Of a stretch of DNA of 33,111 nucleotides, positions 14,443 through 23,939 are shown piece by piece. The DNA is from Shackletoniella antarctica (GTDB lineage Bacteria > Cyanobacteriota > Cyanobacteriia > Phormidesmidales > Phormidesmidaceae), in NCBI GenBank assembly GCA_003241845.1, contig QBMN01000029.1:1-33111 (forward strand), given 5' to 3'. Both the position numbers and the translations under genes were made by a program. Under the pieces are notes generated by a model, which saw only the letters and a program-made list of their open reading frames with translations, had not been told where the DNA came from and ran no database searches. Each line of letters opens with the position of its first letter. Positions within the stretch are counted from its first letter, which is position 1.

Positions 14443-16167
14443 CTAATAATAGGTGCCAACCTTGCGGTGATGAATGGCGGTCTGTCCGTCGGGGTCAGAT
14501 ACCTTGCCGTCCTGCACCGTGCAGTAGACAATCCAGTGGTCGCTGACCTCCATGCGGCTGGTGACTTCGCACTCCACGTAGGCTAGGGCGTCGGCCAGCA
14601 GGGGCGAGCCGTTGCTGGCGGGGCGGGTACGCACTCCGGCAAAGCGATCGGCACCGGGGGCAAACCGCTTGAGAAAGTGCTTCATCAGGCCCAGGTGCTT
14701 GCCCTCTTCGAGAATGTTGAGTACAAAGGTGTCGCCCACCTGCATCAGCGACTCGATGGCGCGGTCTTTGGCCACCGCCACCGTAAAGCCCAGGGGCTGG
14801 AAGCTGGCCTGGGCTACCCAGGAGGCCAGCATGGCGCTGGAGAGTTCGCTTTTCTTTGCGGTAATGATGTAAAGCCCGCTGCTGATGCGGCCCAGGGCTT
14901 TTTCTAAGTCGGCATCAAGGGACTTGAGCTTCTTCAGCTTGCCCGCCTGGGCCAAGCCCTGGCCCAGGTCAGTGCCCGCCTCTTCGCAGGACTGGTAAAG
15001 CCCCCCGGTGGGGGTGTCTTTAATCCGCAGGGGCGCAAAGGCCGAAATTAGCCCCAGGTCTTGGAACTTGTTGGCCAGGGGATCGATCGGCTCATCGTTG
15101 CCGCCGTAGGACTCGTACAGGCCAATGGTTTGCTTGCCATGTACTGCTGCCAGCACCGTGCCCAGGGTGGTTTGGGTTTCTTGCGCCCCAACGCCAGAGG
15201 CAGGGGGCATGCCGATCACCAAGCCCTTGGCCCGACCTACCAACTCCGTTACCTCCTGTGGGTCGGCCGATCGCATGTCCATCATTTCGACCGTGACGCC
15301 GGTTTTGGTAATGCCGCGAGAAATAGACTGGGAAAGGCGATCGCTAAACCCGTAGTCAGACACGTAGAACACCGCCACCAGGTCTTCGGCTTTACTCTTT
15401 TCCTGGCTCCAGCGCCGGTAGCGCCCGGTGAGCTCGCCCACGTTGTAGCGCAGCAGCGGGCCGTGGCCAGTGGCGACCAGGTTTACCGGGGGCAAGGCAT
15501 CCATGCGCTTCATCGCGCCTAGCACCGATCGCGCATTGGGGGCCATCAGACACTCGTAGTAAAAGCGAAAGTCGGGGGAAATCGCCTCCAAATCTTCGTC
15601 GTAGAGGGCGTCGCTGCAAAAGTGCAGGCCAAAGGCGTCGCAGGTAAACAGCGCGCCGGTTTTGTGGTCGTAGGTAAAGATGGTGTCGGGCCAGTGCAGG
15701 TTGGGGGCGCTGACAAACTCCAGGGTGTGGCCGTTGCCCAGATCAAGGGTGTCGCCGTTTTTCACCACTAGACGCTCAAAGGGGCGGTGCACCAGGTCTT
15801 CGAGAAAGGCGATCGCCACCTTGGCCCCCACCACCACCGCCTGGGGGGCTAGTTCTAGCACGTCGCGCACCAGGCCGCTGTGGTCAGGCTCGGTGTGGCT
15901 AATCACCAGGTAGTCAATGGTTTTGGGGTCGATCTCGCCGGTTAGGGTCTTGAGATACAGCTCGCGAAACTTGGCGTGGGAGGTGTCCACCAGGGCCACC
16001 TTTTCGCCCCGCACGATGAAGGAGTTATAGGTGGTGCCGTTTTGCAGGCCAAACTCAATGTCGAAGCGATCGCGATCCCAGTCGAGGGAGCGAATGGTAG
16101 TGGTGTCGTCAGCCACCCCTTCGACCTGAATGGTGAGGCGTTTTTGCGCTGGTACCGCTACAACCAT
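14443..16167 (-). CDS. flv3: Flavodiiron protein Flv3-type (oxygen photoreduction)
   Basis: This 574-residue protein has the three-domain cyanobacterial flavodiiron layout: a metallo-beta-lactamase-like diiron domain (about 30-260), a flavodoxin domain (about 265-405) and a C-terminal NAD(P)H:flavin reductase domain (about 430-570). The canonical diiron ligands are present in HTEPDH (91-96), with further ligands in the LHWPD, CDAFGLH and TGHGP segments. Intact ligands and close resemblance to Synechocystis Flv3 favour Flv3 over Flv1/Flv2, whose ligands are altered. Flv3 works with Flv1 to reduce oxygen to water at the acceptor side of photosystem I. AGGAGG directly upstream supports ATG 16167. 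No flv1 lies in this window. Confidence 0.93.
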   Translation of the reverse strand: MVVAVPAQKRLTIQVEGVADDTTTIRSLDWDRDRFDIEFGLQNGTTYNSFIVRGEKVALVDTSHAKFRELYLKTLTGEIDPKTIDYLVISHTEPDHSGLVRDVLELAPQAVVVGAKVAIAFLEDLVHRPFERLVVKNGDTLDLGNGHTLEFVSAPNLHWPDTIFTYDHKTGALFTCDAFGLHFCSDALYDEDLEAISPDFRFYYECLMAPNARSVLGAMKRMDALPPVNLVATGHGPLLRYNVGELTGRYRRWSQEKSKAEDLVAVFYVSDYGFSDRLSQSISRGITKTGVTVEMMDMRSADPQEVTELVGRAKGLVIGMPPASGVGAQETQTTLGTVLAAVHGKQTIGLYESYGGNDEPIDPLANKFQDLGLISAFAPLRIKDTPTGGLYQSCEEAGTDLGQGLAQAGKLKKLKSLDADLEKALGRISSGLYIITAKKSELSSAMLASWVAQASFQPLGFTVAVAKDRAIESLMQVGDTFVLNILEEGKHLGLMKHFLKRFAPGADRFAGVRTRPASNGSPLLADALAYVECEVTSRMEVSDHWIVYCTVQDGKVSDPDGQTAIHHRKVGTYY

Positions 16168-16614
16168 GGAGAACCTCCTGCCAACTTTAGGTGCTGCTAA
16201 CGTAGGTGCTGCCCCCCTAGGCCATCGGCCTGCCCCCAGGGTTTAGCAATCAAAACGTTTCTTAATAATTGCATTCTCGCTTTAAACCCGAGAGCCGGGG
16301 GTCAAAATCTCTTATTGCTCTAATTGCAATTGGTAACCACTGGCAATGGATGCCAGCCAATTTCGAGGGCTTTGATCCTGCTCCAAGCCCAGAAGTAGAG
16401 TTCTGTCTGGGGAAACCTACGAGCGCCAGTACGGCTCTGGGCAATCCAACCCGGCCAGCTAATATTATCCCCAGGCTGCGTCAGCAGCCCTAGCCCTAGT
16501 ACCAAAGTCGCCCCGACACAAGCGGTGGTGGCCCTTACACCAAAAAGAACCCTCCCTTCGATAGTCTGAAGGCTCGATCCACTGCCCGGTGATTGCCATT
16601 TTCAGGTTGTTGCT
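16168..16614. other. 447-bp intergenic region between flv3 and the broken HD-GYP gene
   Basis: This divergent region should hold the flv3 promoter. AT-rich sequence with TTAATAATTGCATT lies near 16262-16275. A small CCTTC/GAAGG hairpin lies at 16555-16572. No conserved ORF is seen on either strand. Confidence 0.5.
16188..16212. repeat. 10-bp direct repeat with 15-bp period upstream of flv3
   Basis: TAGGTGCTGC is found at 16188-16197 and 16203-16212, beginning 21 bases before the flv3 start codon. It may be part of the flv3 leader or a slippage duplication. Confidence 0.6.
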
Positions 16615-17676
16615 GTGTCTTACCGAAATTCTCTACCGCCCCGAGTGCTAGTGGTTGACGACCACGCCCCCAGCCGCCGGACCGCCGTCGCGCTGCTATC
16701 GGTAGAGGGCTACTAAGTGGAGCAAGCCCACTGCGGGCAAAGCGCCCTTAGCCGCGTATATCAGCACCAGCCCGACCTGATTTTGCTGGATGTGATGCTG
16801 CCGGGTCTAGACGGCTATGAGGTCTGTCGTCAGCTCAAAGAAAATGACGACATCAAAGAAAATGACGACACCCGACTGATCCCCGTGGTGTTTATCACCG
16901 CCTTGGGCGATCGCGAGGCCAAGCTGCGGGGTATTGAAGCCGGCGGCGATGACTTTTTGACCAAGCCCTTTGACCAGGTTGAACTCTCGGCCAGGGTCAA
17001 GTCGCTGATTCACCAAAAGCGCCTCAACGAAGACCTCGACCACGCCGAGAAGGTGCTGTTTTCTATCGCTCGCACCATTGAAAGCCGCGATCCCAATACC
17101 GGAGATCACTGCGATCGCCTCATCAGCCTGGGGCGTGTCTTTGGTGAATACCTGGGGTTGTCCCCCACCCATATTCAAGATCTCACCTGGGCTGGCTACC
17201 TGCATGACATTGGTAAAGTCGGCATTCCCGATGCCGTACTGCTCAAAACTGGCCCCTTCACCGTGGCAGAGCGCACAATCATGGAGCAGCATGTCGCCAT
17301 TGGCGAAGACATCTGCCGTCCCCTACGCACCATGTAGGGGGTACTGCCCATCATTCGCCACCACCGCGAGCGCTGGAACGGCAGCGGCTACCCCGTCGGG
17401 CTAGCCGCTGCCGCGATCCCTCGCCTCGCCCAGGTCTTTCAGCTAATCGACATTTTCGATGCCCTCACCCACGAGCGCCCCTACAAGTCAGCCTTCTCGA
17501 TTGAAGAATCGCTACAGATCATGCGCCATGAGGTTGAAAAGGGCTGGCGCGACCCAGCTCTGGTGGCCCAGTTTGAGGCGTTTGTGGTCAGCTATTGCCC
17601 TGGTGCCGGGGCTGAGACGGCGATCGCTACCCATCTACCCGAGCCACCCCAGCCCGCCAGCCGGCAGTATGCTTGA
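16615..17676 (+). pseudogene. Response regulator with HD-GYP domain, interrupted by two nonsense codons
   Basis: One reading frame from GTG 16615 to TGA 17674-17676 (354 codons) encodes a receiver domain (VLVVDDH with D15/D16, phospho-acceptor D59 in LLLDVMLPGLDG-like sequence, K117 in FLTKPFD) and an HD-GYP phosphodiesterase domain (YLHDIGKVGIPD and HHRERWNGSGYP). The frame is broken twice without frameshift: TAA at 16714-16716 (codon 34, where a GAA or CAA would fit GY-x-V) and TAG at 17335-17337 (codon 241, where CAG would fit). The HD-GYP part would hydrolyse cyclic di-GMP. An internal GTG at 16717 could give a 206-residue fragment lacking the first receiver strand and the GYP motif, probably inactive. 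An 18-bp in-frame duplication (16837-16872) doubles KENDD in the receiver domain. Confidence 0.88.
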
Positions 17677-17864
17677 CCAGCTAAGCCAAATGGCCTAGCC
17701 CGTCTCTGGCTCAGCTAAAATTTGAGGCTATGGGCAGCCAAAGTGAGCGTTTCTTTAAATATGTAGCGCGCTTGTCTTTTTTAGAAGACAAAGCAGAATT
17801 ACATTTGTAGAAATGTTCCTGATTACGCCACCTAGAATTGCGCCAGGGTAGCTTTTCTCAGAGT

Positions 17865-17912
17865 GTTGACACAAAGCCCAGTTGACACAAAGCCCAGTTG
17901 ACACAAAGCCCA
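17865..17912. repeat. Three perfect 16-bp tandem repeats containing TTGACA
   Basis: GTTGACACAAAGCCCA is repeated three times without spacers. Each copy contains TTGACA, the consensus -35 hexamer. The array lies about 230 bases upstream of the receiver-like gene. Confidence 0.9.
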
Positions 17913-18095
17913 AACGCAGCACATCAATAGTCCATCTCTGCAAGCCAATGAGTTAGCGAGATAGCCTAGGCTGACGTAATTGACAGCGTAGCCGCTTAGG
18001 TCACACACAAATCAGCTTTGGCACTGGCGCTTTAATGTTAGTTGAGTGTCGCAGCCCCCGAGACGACTTGGGCATGATGGTCAACCTAAAGCTTC

Positions 18096-18127
18096 GCTCG
18101 GATACACCTTTGCTCGGATACACATTT
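18096..18127. repeat. Two tandem 16-bp repeats just before the receiver-like gene
   Basis: GCTCGGATACACCTTT (18096-18111) is followed directly by GCTCGGATACACATTT (18112-18127), one mismatch. It ends 17 bases before the GTG start at 18145. Confidence 0.85.
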
Positions 18128-18144
18128 AGGGGATTGTTGACACC

Positions 18145-18945
18145 GTGGATGCACCGCAGAAGCTGGTTTTTATCGTTCAGTCTAACCGTCTACAGGGGCT
18201 AATGTGGCAGGCCCTACTGAAGTCTCAAAAGCTGGCCGTTATTTTAGAGCCAGTCAACGGTGATCTGGCCGACTGCCTTAGTCAAATCGCCACCGCCGGG
18301 CTAACCCTCCCCGATGTGATTGTGCTAGACGCCGAAGCCTCAGTCCTCAACCCCTATGAGTTTTGTCGCTGGTGTCGAGAAAACTTCCCGAAAATGCAGA
18401 TCTTCTTGACCCGCTGCCGTCAGCTGCACATCTCAGACACCGAACGGCGGTGGGCCAAGCAGCAGGGGGCAACCGACTTTCTCAACGGCTTTGATCGCGA
18501 CACCCTCATGAGCAGCGCTACCGAAAACGTGAAGCGTATTCTCACCAGCCTCGATTACCCCTTCCTCAACGAGAAGGCTCTGCTCACGGTACTGCTAAAC
18601 ATTCGCCGTCAGCTCAACACCACCCAGGCACCAAACGCCCCAGTTCAGAATGCTCTGGGGCAAAGCGCTCAGCCAGACAGGGCTAAGGTTAAGGGGCTGG
18701 CGTTAGCAAGTGCCCAACCAGCAGCTGTCACTGCCGGTCAGCCCGATCCCCTTAACGATATTGACTGGGTAACTTCAGGTCTACGAGCTTTGGGCAATGG
18801 CCTAGCCAGAAAAGCCGCTAAAGAAACCTTTATGTCGCCCCCGCCAGCGGTTAAATCTAGCGCCCTACCCAAACCCTCAGACGACCCTGAAGAAAAGTTG
18901 GCAGATGGCGCCACAGTGCGCCGCTATCGCGGGGTTGCCTATTAG
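18145..18945 (+). CDS. Degenerate receiver-domain protein
   Basis: This 266-residue protein starts with a CheY-like domain (about 1-135). The usual acidic pair after strand 1 is replaced (VFIVQSN), the phospho-acceptor position is kept (D62 in VIVLDAEA), and the conserved Lys of strand 5 is not evident (QGATDFLNGFD). It is therefore a pseudo-receiver that may act without normal phosphorylation. Residues 155-245 are a low-complexity linker, and the protein ends VRRYRGVAY, resembling the YRG-x-x-Y element of small cyanobacterial DUF4278 proteins. GTG 18145 is the start, with AGGGGA 11 bases away. It lies downstream of the broken HD-GYP regulator; a link is not shown. Confidence 0.75.
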   Translation: MDAPQKLVFIVQSNRLQGLMWQALLKSQKLAVILEPVNGDLADCLSQIATAGLTLPDVIVLDAEASVLNPYEFCRWCRENFPKMQIFLTRCRQLHISDTERRWAKQQGATDFLNGFDRDTLMSSATENVKRILTSLDYPFLNEKALLTVLLNIRRQLNTTQAPNAPVQNALGQSAQPDRAKVKGLALASAQPAAVTAGQPDPLNDIDWVTSGLRALGNGLARKAAKETFMSPPPAVKSSALPKPSDDPEEKLADGATVRRYRGVAY

Positions 18946-18988
18946 CTACAGCCAGGTCTAGCTGCGGCGGCGGCAAAATAATAGACTC

Positions 18989-19030
18989 CCTAAAATCACA
19001 AAGCTCTAGCTTGAGCTTTGTGATTTTAGG
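18989..19030. terminator. Perfect 18-bp bidirectional terminator
   Basis: CCTAAAATCACAAAGCTC (18989-19006) and its exact complement (19013-19030) flank a 6-base loop, followed by TTTTAT on the plus strand. It sits between the receiver-like gene and the convergent topA stop. Confidence 0.9.
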
Positions 19031-19048
19031 TTTTATCGACTGCCGCGC

Positions 19049-21796
19049 TTAGGCATCGGCAGCAGGATCGCTCGTCTTCTTAGAAGCTGACTTGCGGGTT
19101 GTGGTCTTAGTGGTTTTGGCAGCTGTCGACCGGGTGGTCTTTTTTGCCGCAGTGGCCTTAGTTGTTTTTTTGGTGCCGCTGGCTTTGCTGGCCGCCGCTG
19201 TCTTGGTGGTGCGAGACGTGGTTGACTTACTTTGGCGGCCGCCCTTGGTCTTTTTCGTGCCAGCTTTAGCGTTAATCCAGCTGAGGGCCTCCTCTAGGGT
19301 CACCGCATCGACTTCAACGCCCTCAGGTACTGAGGCATTGACCTTGCCGTGTTTGACGTAGAGACCATAGGGGCCGTTAAACACCGCCACAGACTCGTTG
19401 TCGTCGGGGTGAGCGCCCAACTCCTTAAGCGGGTCAACTTTCTTGCGTCCGCGCCCGGCCTTGGGCTGGGCCAGCATTTCTAGGGCGCGCTCTAGGGTAA
19501 CCGTCAGCACATCGTCGTCGCCCTTGATAGAGCGATAGTCGCGGCCTTCTTTACCCTGGTCGTGAACGATGTAGGGGCCAAAACGACCTTGGCCTGCCTT
19601 AATCGACGCGCCAGTGTCGGGGTGCTGGCCCAGCTTGCGGGGCAGCAGCAGCAGCCCCACAGCCATCTCCAGGGTAACGGCCTCAGGCTGAGTGCCCTTG
19701 GGCAGAGAAGCGATTTTGGGCTTGGGATTGTCGTCGGTGGGTTCACCGAGCTGCACGTAGGGGCCGTAGGGGCCAATGCGCATGAAAATCGGCTCCCCGG
19801 TGTCGGGGTGGAGGCCGACTTTATCAGGGCCTTCGACCTTTTGCTTGATGATGCGCTCAATTTGCTCACTATTGAGGTCAGCAGGGGGCACATCAGCGGG
19901 AATTGAGGCTTTGACCGACTCTTCTCCGGTGCCAATTTCCACGTAGGGGCCGTAGCGGCCAATGCGAATTTTGGCATCTAGGTCGTCGAGTAGTACCGTG
20001 CGGGCGGCGGTGGGGTCGATCTGGGTTTCTCGCTCGTGAACCAGAGTTTCTAGGCCCTGATCGCCAGAGTAAAATGCTTTCAGGTAGGGTAGCCACTCGA
20101 CCTCGCCCCTGGAGATGTCGTCAAGGGTCTGCTCCATGCGGGCGGTAAAGTGCACATCCACCAGGTCGGGGAAGTTTTGCTCAAGCAGCTCGGTGACCGC
20201 GAAGGCCGTAAAGGTGGGGATTAGGCTGTTGTTGACCAGGTTGACGTAGCCGCGATCAATGATGGTGCTGATCACGGTGGCGTAGGTACTGGGGCGGCCA
20301 ATGCCCTCGCTCTCTAGCGTTTTGACCAGAGTGGCCTCGGTGTAGCGGGCGGGGGGCTGGGTTTCGTGGCCGATCGCATCCAAATCTGTGCAGTTAAGCG
20401 CATCGCCCGTAGCTAGGGTGGGCAGCAGCACCTCCTGGTCTTCGATCGCCGCCTCGGGGTCATCAGAGCCTTCGACGTAGGCCCTAAAGAAGCCGGGAAA
20501 GTCGATGCGCTTGCCGGTGGCGCGAAAGAGGGCGCTGTCAACCTCAATGGAGGCGGTGACGTTGGTTTGGCGGGCCTCGGCCATCTGGCTGGCCACGGTG
20601 CGCTTCCAGATCAGGTCGTAGAGGGAGGCTTCGCGCCCGGTCAGCCCGGTTTCTTTGGGGGTTCTAAAGGTGCTGCCAGCGGGGCGAATGGCCTCGTGGG
20701 CCTCCTGGGCACCCTTGGATTTGGTGGCGTACTGGCGGGGTTTGGGGCTGAGGTAGTCGGTGCCATACTTGGTGGTGACGCAGGCGCGGGCGGCGGAAAT
20801 TGCCTGCTCCGACAGGTGCACCGAGTCGGTACGCATGTAGGTGATGTAGCCCTGCTCGTAGAGGTTTTGGGCCACCCGCATAGTGTCGCGGGCCGAGAGC
20901 CGCAGCTTGCGGTTGGCCTCTTGCTGGAGGGTGGAGGTGGTGAAGGGTGGCGAGGGCTTACGGTTGTTGGGGCGCTCTTCTAGATTGCTGACCGTCCATA
21001 CCCCGGCTTGCAGGCGGGCTTGCAGGTCGTGGGCCTGAGCCTCGTCGAGCAGCACCACATTGCGCCCCTCGGAAACGCGACCTGTGGATTCATCAAAGTC
21101 GCTGCCGTTAGCTAGGCGGGTGCCGCCCAGGGAGTAGAGCTTGGCCTCAAAGGCGTTTTTGTCCTTTAGCAGGCTGGCCTTGAGATCCCAGTAGGAGCCT
21201 CGGCGGAAGGCGCGGCGCTCTTGCTCACGCTTAACCACTACCTTGACGGCAACCGACTGCACCCGGCCCGCTGAGAGGCCCCCAGCAATTTTCTTCCACA
21301 GCAGAGGCGACAGGGTATAGCCCACCAGGCGGTCTAAAATACGGCGCGTCTCTTGGGCATGGACGAGCTGGCTGTCGATGTCGCGGCAGTTGTCGAGGGA
21401 TGCCTGGATGGCTTCTTGGGTAATTTCGTGGAACACCATGCGCCGAGTCGGCACCTTGGGGTTGAGCACCTGGAGGAGGTGCCAGCTAATGCTCTCGCCT
21501 TCGCGGTCTTCGTCAGTGGCTAGGAGCAGTTCGTCGGCGTTTTTAAGGGCGTCTTTGAGGGTTTTGACGACCTTCTTTTTGTCGCCGGGCACGATGTAAA
21601 GCGGGGCGAAGTCATCTTCTGGATTGACCCCGAGCTGCGCCCATTTTTCCCCCTTGACGCTGGCAGGAATTTCGCTGGCCGATCGCGGCAGGTCGCGCAC
21701 GTGGCCCATGGACGCCTCGACCCGGTACCCCGCCGGTAGGTAGTTGCGAATCGTCTTGGCCTTGGTAGGAGACTCGACAATGACAAGGGTTGACAT
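19049..21796 (-). CDS. topA: DNA topoisomerase I (type IA)
   Basis: This 915-residue enzyme relaxes negative supercoils. The TOPRIM domain has E8 in [11 protein letters not shown] and the acidic triad D95, D97, E99 in [10 protein letters not shown]. The nucleophile is Y320 in YITYMRTDS. After the catalytic core (about 1-590) come repeated C-terminal modules with the R-x-G-P-Y-G-P-Y-V pattern ([45 protein letters not shown]) in place of zinc fingers, as usual in cyanobacteria. The last about 75 residues are a Lys/Thr/Ala-rich tail resembling histone H1 tails. It is a single gene, divergent from ndhB. Confidence 0.97.
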   Translation of the reverse strand: MSTLVIVESPTKAKTIRNYLPAGYRVEASMGHVRDLPRSASEIPASVKGEKWAQLGVNPEDDFAPLYIVPGDKKKVVKTLKDALKNADELLLATDEDREGESISWHLLQVLNPKVPTRRMVFHEITQEAIQASLDNCRDIDSQLVHAQETRRILDRLVGYTLSPLLWKKIAGGLSAGRVQSVAVKVVVKREQERRAFRRGSYWDLKASLLKDKNAFEAKLYSLGGTRLANGSDFDESTGRVSEGRNVVLLDEAQAHDLQARLQAGVWTVSNLEERPNNRKPSPPFTTSTLQQEANRKLRLSARDTMRVAQNLYEQGYITYMRTDSVHLSEQAISAARACVTTKYGTDYLSPKPRQYATKSKGAQEAHEAIRPAGSTFRTPKETGLTGREASLYDLIWKRTVASQMAEARQTNVTASIEVDSALFRATGKRIDFPGFFRAYVEGSDDPEAAIEDQEVLLPTLATGDALNCTDLDAIGHETQPPARYTEATLVKTLESEGIGRPSTYATVISTIIDRGYVNLVNNSLIPTFTAFAVTELLEQNFPDLVDVHFTARMEQTLDDISRGEVEWLPYLKAFYSGDQGLETLVHERETQIDPTAARTVLLDDLDAKIRIGRYGPYVEIGTGEESVKASIPADVPPADLNSEQIERIIKQKVEGPDKVGLHPDTGEPIFMRIGPYGPYVQLGEPTDDNPKPKIASLPKGTQPEAVTLEMAVGLLLLPRKLGQHPDTGASIKAGQGRFGPYIVHDQGKEGRDYRSIKGDDDVLTVTLERALEMLAQPKAGRGRKKVDPLKELGAHPDDNESVAVFNGPYGLYVKHGKVNASVPEGVEVDAVTLEEALSWINAKAGTKKTKGGRQSKSTTSRTTKTAAASKASGTKKTTKATAAKKTTRSTAAKTTKTTTRKSASKKTSDPAADA

Positions 21797-22314
21797 AGGG
21801 ATGCTGGCGCTCGGGGATAATCGTTAGCAATCGCGGCTAGGCTTTTCTTAACCTACAGGATTAATCTATAGCAGGGTCTGAGAACTCATCTATAAAAAAA
21901 TCTATCTCTATATACTTCGCAGGTTTTACGGTCAGATGATCAATACTGTACTGCACACCTATAGAGCTGTTGGGGCCAATCACCCTGAAAACTTAAGCAT
22001 TGGTGGTGGCGACCCTAGACTACTCGTAAACCGACTGACGCGGCTATAGACTACATAAATAGATCATTCTGACGGCAATCGTCCAGCCCTGGTTAGTCTT
22101 GCCCAGGGTGGTGGCAAGGGGAAACTGTCTGAGGCAGGGCTGCGATCGCGCTTCCCGAAACCAGCTCCGTACGTCCCAATTACCCCCCAATCTCCACTGG
22201 GCTCAGCTAACATAAGGCGGCTGAAGGTATGACCTAGGTGACATTAAGCCTTAGCCCCTGGTCACCACACGGTCAAACTGGTACGGTTAAACATAATCTT
22301 GCGGAAGGAAACCC
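21797..22314. other. 518-bp divergent promoter region of topA and ndhB
   Basis: The topA-proximal part is AT-rich with repeated TCTAT elements (about 21884-21912). The ndhB-proximal part is GC-richer and ends in GGAAGGAAA, the ndhB ribosome-binding site. No conserved ORF or RNA gene is visible. A near-NtcA site (GTA-N9-TAC at 22169-22183) has the wrong spacing. Confidence 0.5.
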
Positions 22315-23868
22315 ATGGATCTCGTCAACCTCGGGGCACAGCTCAACGCTAGTACTATCTGGCCAGAGGCCGTTCTGCTGGTCACGATTTTGGTGATTTT
22401 GGTGGGCGACCTGATTCAGGGGCGCTCGTCATCGGCCTGGACACCCTACGCCGCCATCGCTGGCGGACTGGGGGCCGTGGTCGCCCTGGTGTTGCAGTGG
22501 TCGATGGCCAACCCCGTCGGTTTCATCGGGGCGTTTAATGCCGACGACCTGAGCATTGTGTTTCGCGGCATTATCGCCCTCTCGGCGGTGGTGACAGTGC
22601 CCATGGCGATTCGCTATGTGGAGCAGTCGGGCACCTCGCTGGCAGAATTTCTGGTGATATTGCTCACGGCTACTCTGGGGGGCATGTTTCTCTCGGGGGC
22701 CAGCGAGCTGGTGATGATTTTTGTCGCCCTAGAGACCCTGAGTATTTCGTCTTACCTGCTGACGGGCTACATGAAGCGCGACCCCCGATCCAATGAGGCG
22801 GCGCTGAAGTATCTGCTGATTGGGGCGGCCAGTTCGGCGATTTTTCTCTACGGTTCGTCGCTGCTGTACGGGCTGTCGGGGGGCGAGACAAGGCTGAGTG
22901 CGATCGCCGCCAACATCGTCAGTGACGGCACCGAGGCTCCTATTGGCTTGGTGGTAGCCCTGGTGTTTGTGATTGCCGGTATCGCCTTTAAGATTGCCGC
23001 TGTGCCCTTTCACCAGTGGACCCCCGACGTGTACGAGGGATCGCCCACGCCCGTGGTGGCATTTTTGTCGGTGGGGTCTAAGACCGCAGGCTTTGCCCTG
23101 GCCATTCGCCTGCTGGTGACGGCCTTTCCCCTGGTGTCAGAGCAGTGGCACTTTGTGTTTACCGCCCTGGCGATTCTCAGCATGGTGCTGGGCAACGTGG
23201 TGGCCCTGGCCCAAACCAGCATGAAGCGTCTGCTGGCCTACTCTTCCATCGGCCAGGCCGGGTTCTTAATGATTGGCCTGGTGGTCGACAGCGACGCGGG
23301 CTACGCCAGCATGCTGTATTACCTGTTCATCTACCTGTTTATGAACCTGGGCGGCTTCACCTGCGTGATTTTGTTCTCGCTGCGCACCGGCACTGACCAG
23401 ATCAGCGAGTACGCTGGCCTCTACCAAAAAGACCCGCTGCTGACCCTGGGCCTGAGCATTTGCCTGCTGTCGCTGGGGGGCATTCCGCCCATGGCCGGGT
23501 TCTTTGGCAAAATCTACATCTTTTGGGCGGGCTGGCAGGCCGGAGCCTACGGTCTAGTGCTGGTGGGCTTGGTCACCAGTGTGATCTCCATCTATTACTA
23601 CATTCGCGTGATCAAGATGATGGTGGTCAAAGAACCCCAGGAAATGTCTGATGTGGTCAAGAATTACCCCGCCATCCGCTGGGATCTGCCCGGACTGCGC
23701 CCCATGCAGGTGAGCCTGATTTTGGCGGTAGTGGCCACCTCCCTGGCAGGCATCTTGTCGAACCCGCTGTTTACCATTGCCAACAACGCCGTCATCCAGA
23801 CCCCGATGCTGCAACCCCCAGTAGCCCAGGTAGCGGTTACCCCAGTAGCCGCTACGGTGCAAAACTAG
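22315..23868 (+). CDS. ndhB: NAD(P)H-quinone oxidoreductase subunit 2 (NdhB)
   Basis: This 517-residue protein is a proton-pumping antiporter-like subunit of the thylakoid NDH-1 complex, with about 14 membrane helices. Signatures include [21 protein letters not shown] with the conserved Glu in helix 5, the Lys-bearing [19 protein letters not shown] segment, and the [14 protein letters not shown] helix. NDH-1 accepts electrons from reduced ferredoxin and reduces plastoquinone in respiration and cyclic electron flow; NdhB is shared by its CO2-uptake forms. Length is usual for cyanobacteria. GGAAGGAAACCC upstream supports ATG 22315. It is a single-gene unit, convergent with the GAF sensor gene; no other ndh gene is nearby, as is common for ndhB. 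Confidence 0.97.
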   Translation: MDLVNLGAQLNASTIWPEAVLLVTILVILVGDLIQGRSSSAWTPYAAIAGGLGAVVALVLQWSMANPVGFIGAFNADDLSIVFRGIIALSAVVTVPMAIRYVEQSGTSLAEFLVILLTATLGGMFLSGASELVMIFVALETLSISSYLLTGYMKRDPRSNEAALKYLLIGAASSAIFLYGSSLLYGLSGGETRLSAIAANIVSDGTEAPIGLVVALVFVIAGIAFKIAAVPFHQWTPDVYEGSPTPVVAFLSVGSKTAGFALAIRLLVTAFPLVSEQWHFVFTALAILSMVLGNVVALAQTSMKRLLAYSSIGQAGFLMIGLVVDSDAGYASMLYYLFIYLFMNLGGFTCVILFSLRTGTDQISEYAGLYQKDPLLTLGLSICLLSLGGIPPMAGFFGKIYIFWAGWQAGAYGLVLVGLVTSVISIYYYIRVIKMMVVKEPQEMSDVVKNYPAIRWDLPGLRPMQVSLILAVVATSLAGILSNPLFTIANNAVIQTPMLQPPVAQVAVTPVAATVQN

Positions 23869-23939
23869 TCTGCGCGGCGATCAGCAGATTCCAACAGGGT
23901 AGAGGTGGTTCAAATCGAGCATAATCACAGCATTCTGCC

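Larger units (their letters stand above)
17677..18144. other. 468-bp intergenic region with two repeat arrays
   Basis: The region holds a TTGTCTT/AAGACAA hairpin (17772-17791) with a T-rich loop that may end the HD-GYP transcript, a triplicated 16-bp element (17865-17912) and a duplicated 16-bp element (18096-18127). No conserved ORF is visible. Confidence 0.6.

Noticed and set aside
16714-17337. Stop-codon readthrough or an alternative genetic code in the HD-GYP gene
   Set aside because: Two different stop codons (TAA and TAG) are involved, no recoding signal is seen, and all other genes use both stops normally. Pseudogenisation is simpler.
17865-17912. Possible CRISPR array
   Set aside because: The three 16-bp copies are directly adjacent with no spacers, and no cas genes are present.
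20567-20983. 138-residue plus-strand ORF
   Set aside because: It is antisense to the conserved core of topA and is glycine/valine-rich, as expected from a shadow of GC-rich coding sequence.
21936-22049. 37-codon ORF in the topA-ndhB gap
   Set aside because: No ribosome-binding site and no resemblance to known small photosynthetic or NDH subunits.
22169-22183. NtcA-binding site upstream of ndhB
   Set aside because: The half-sites GTA and TAC are 9 bases apart; the consensus needs 8.
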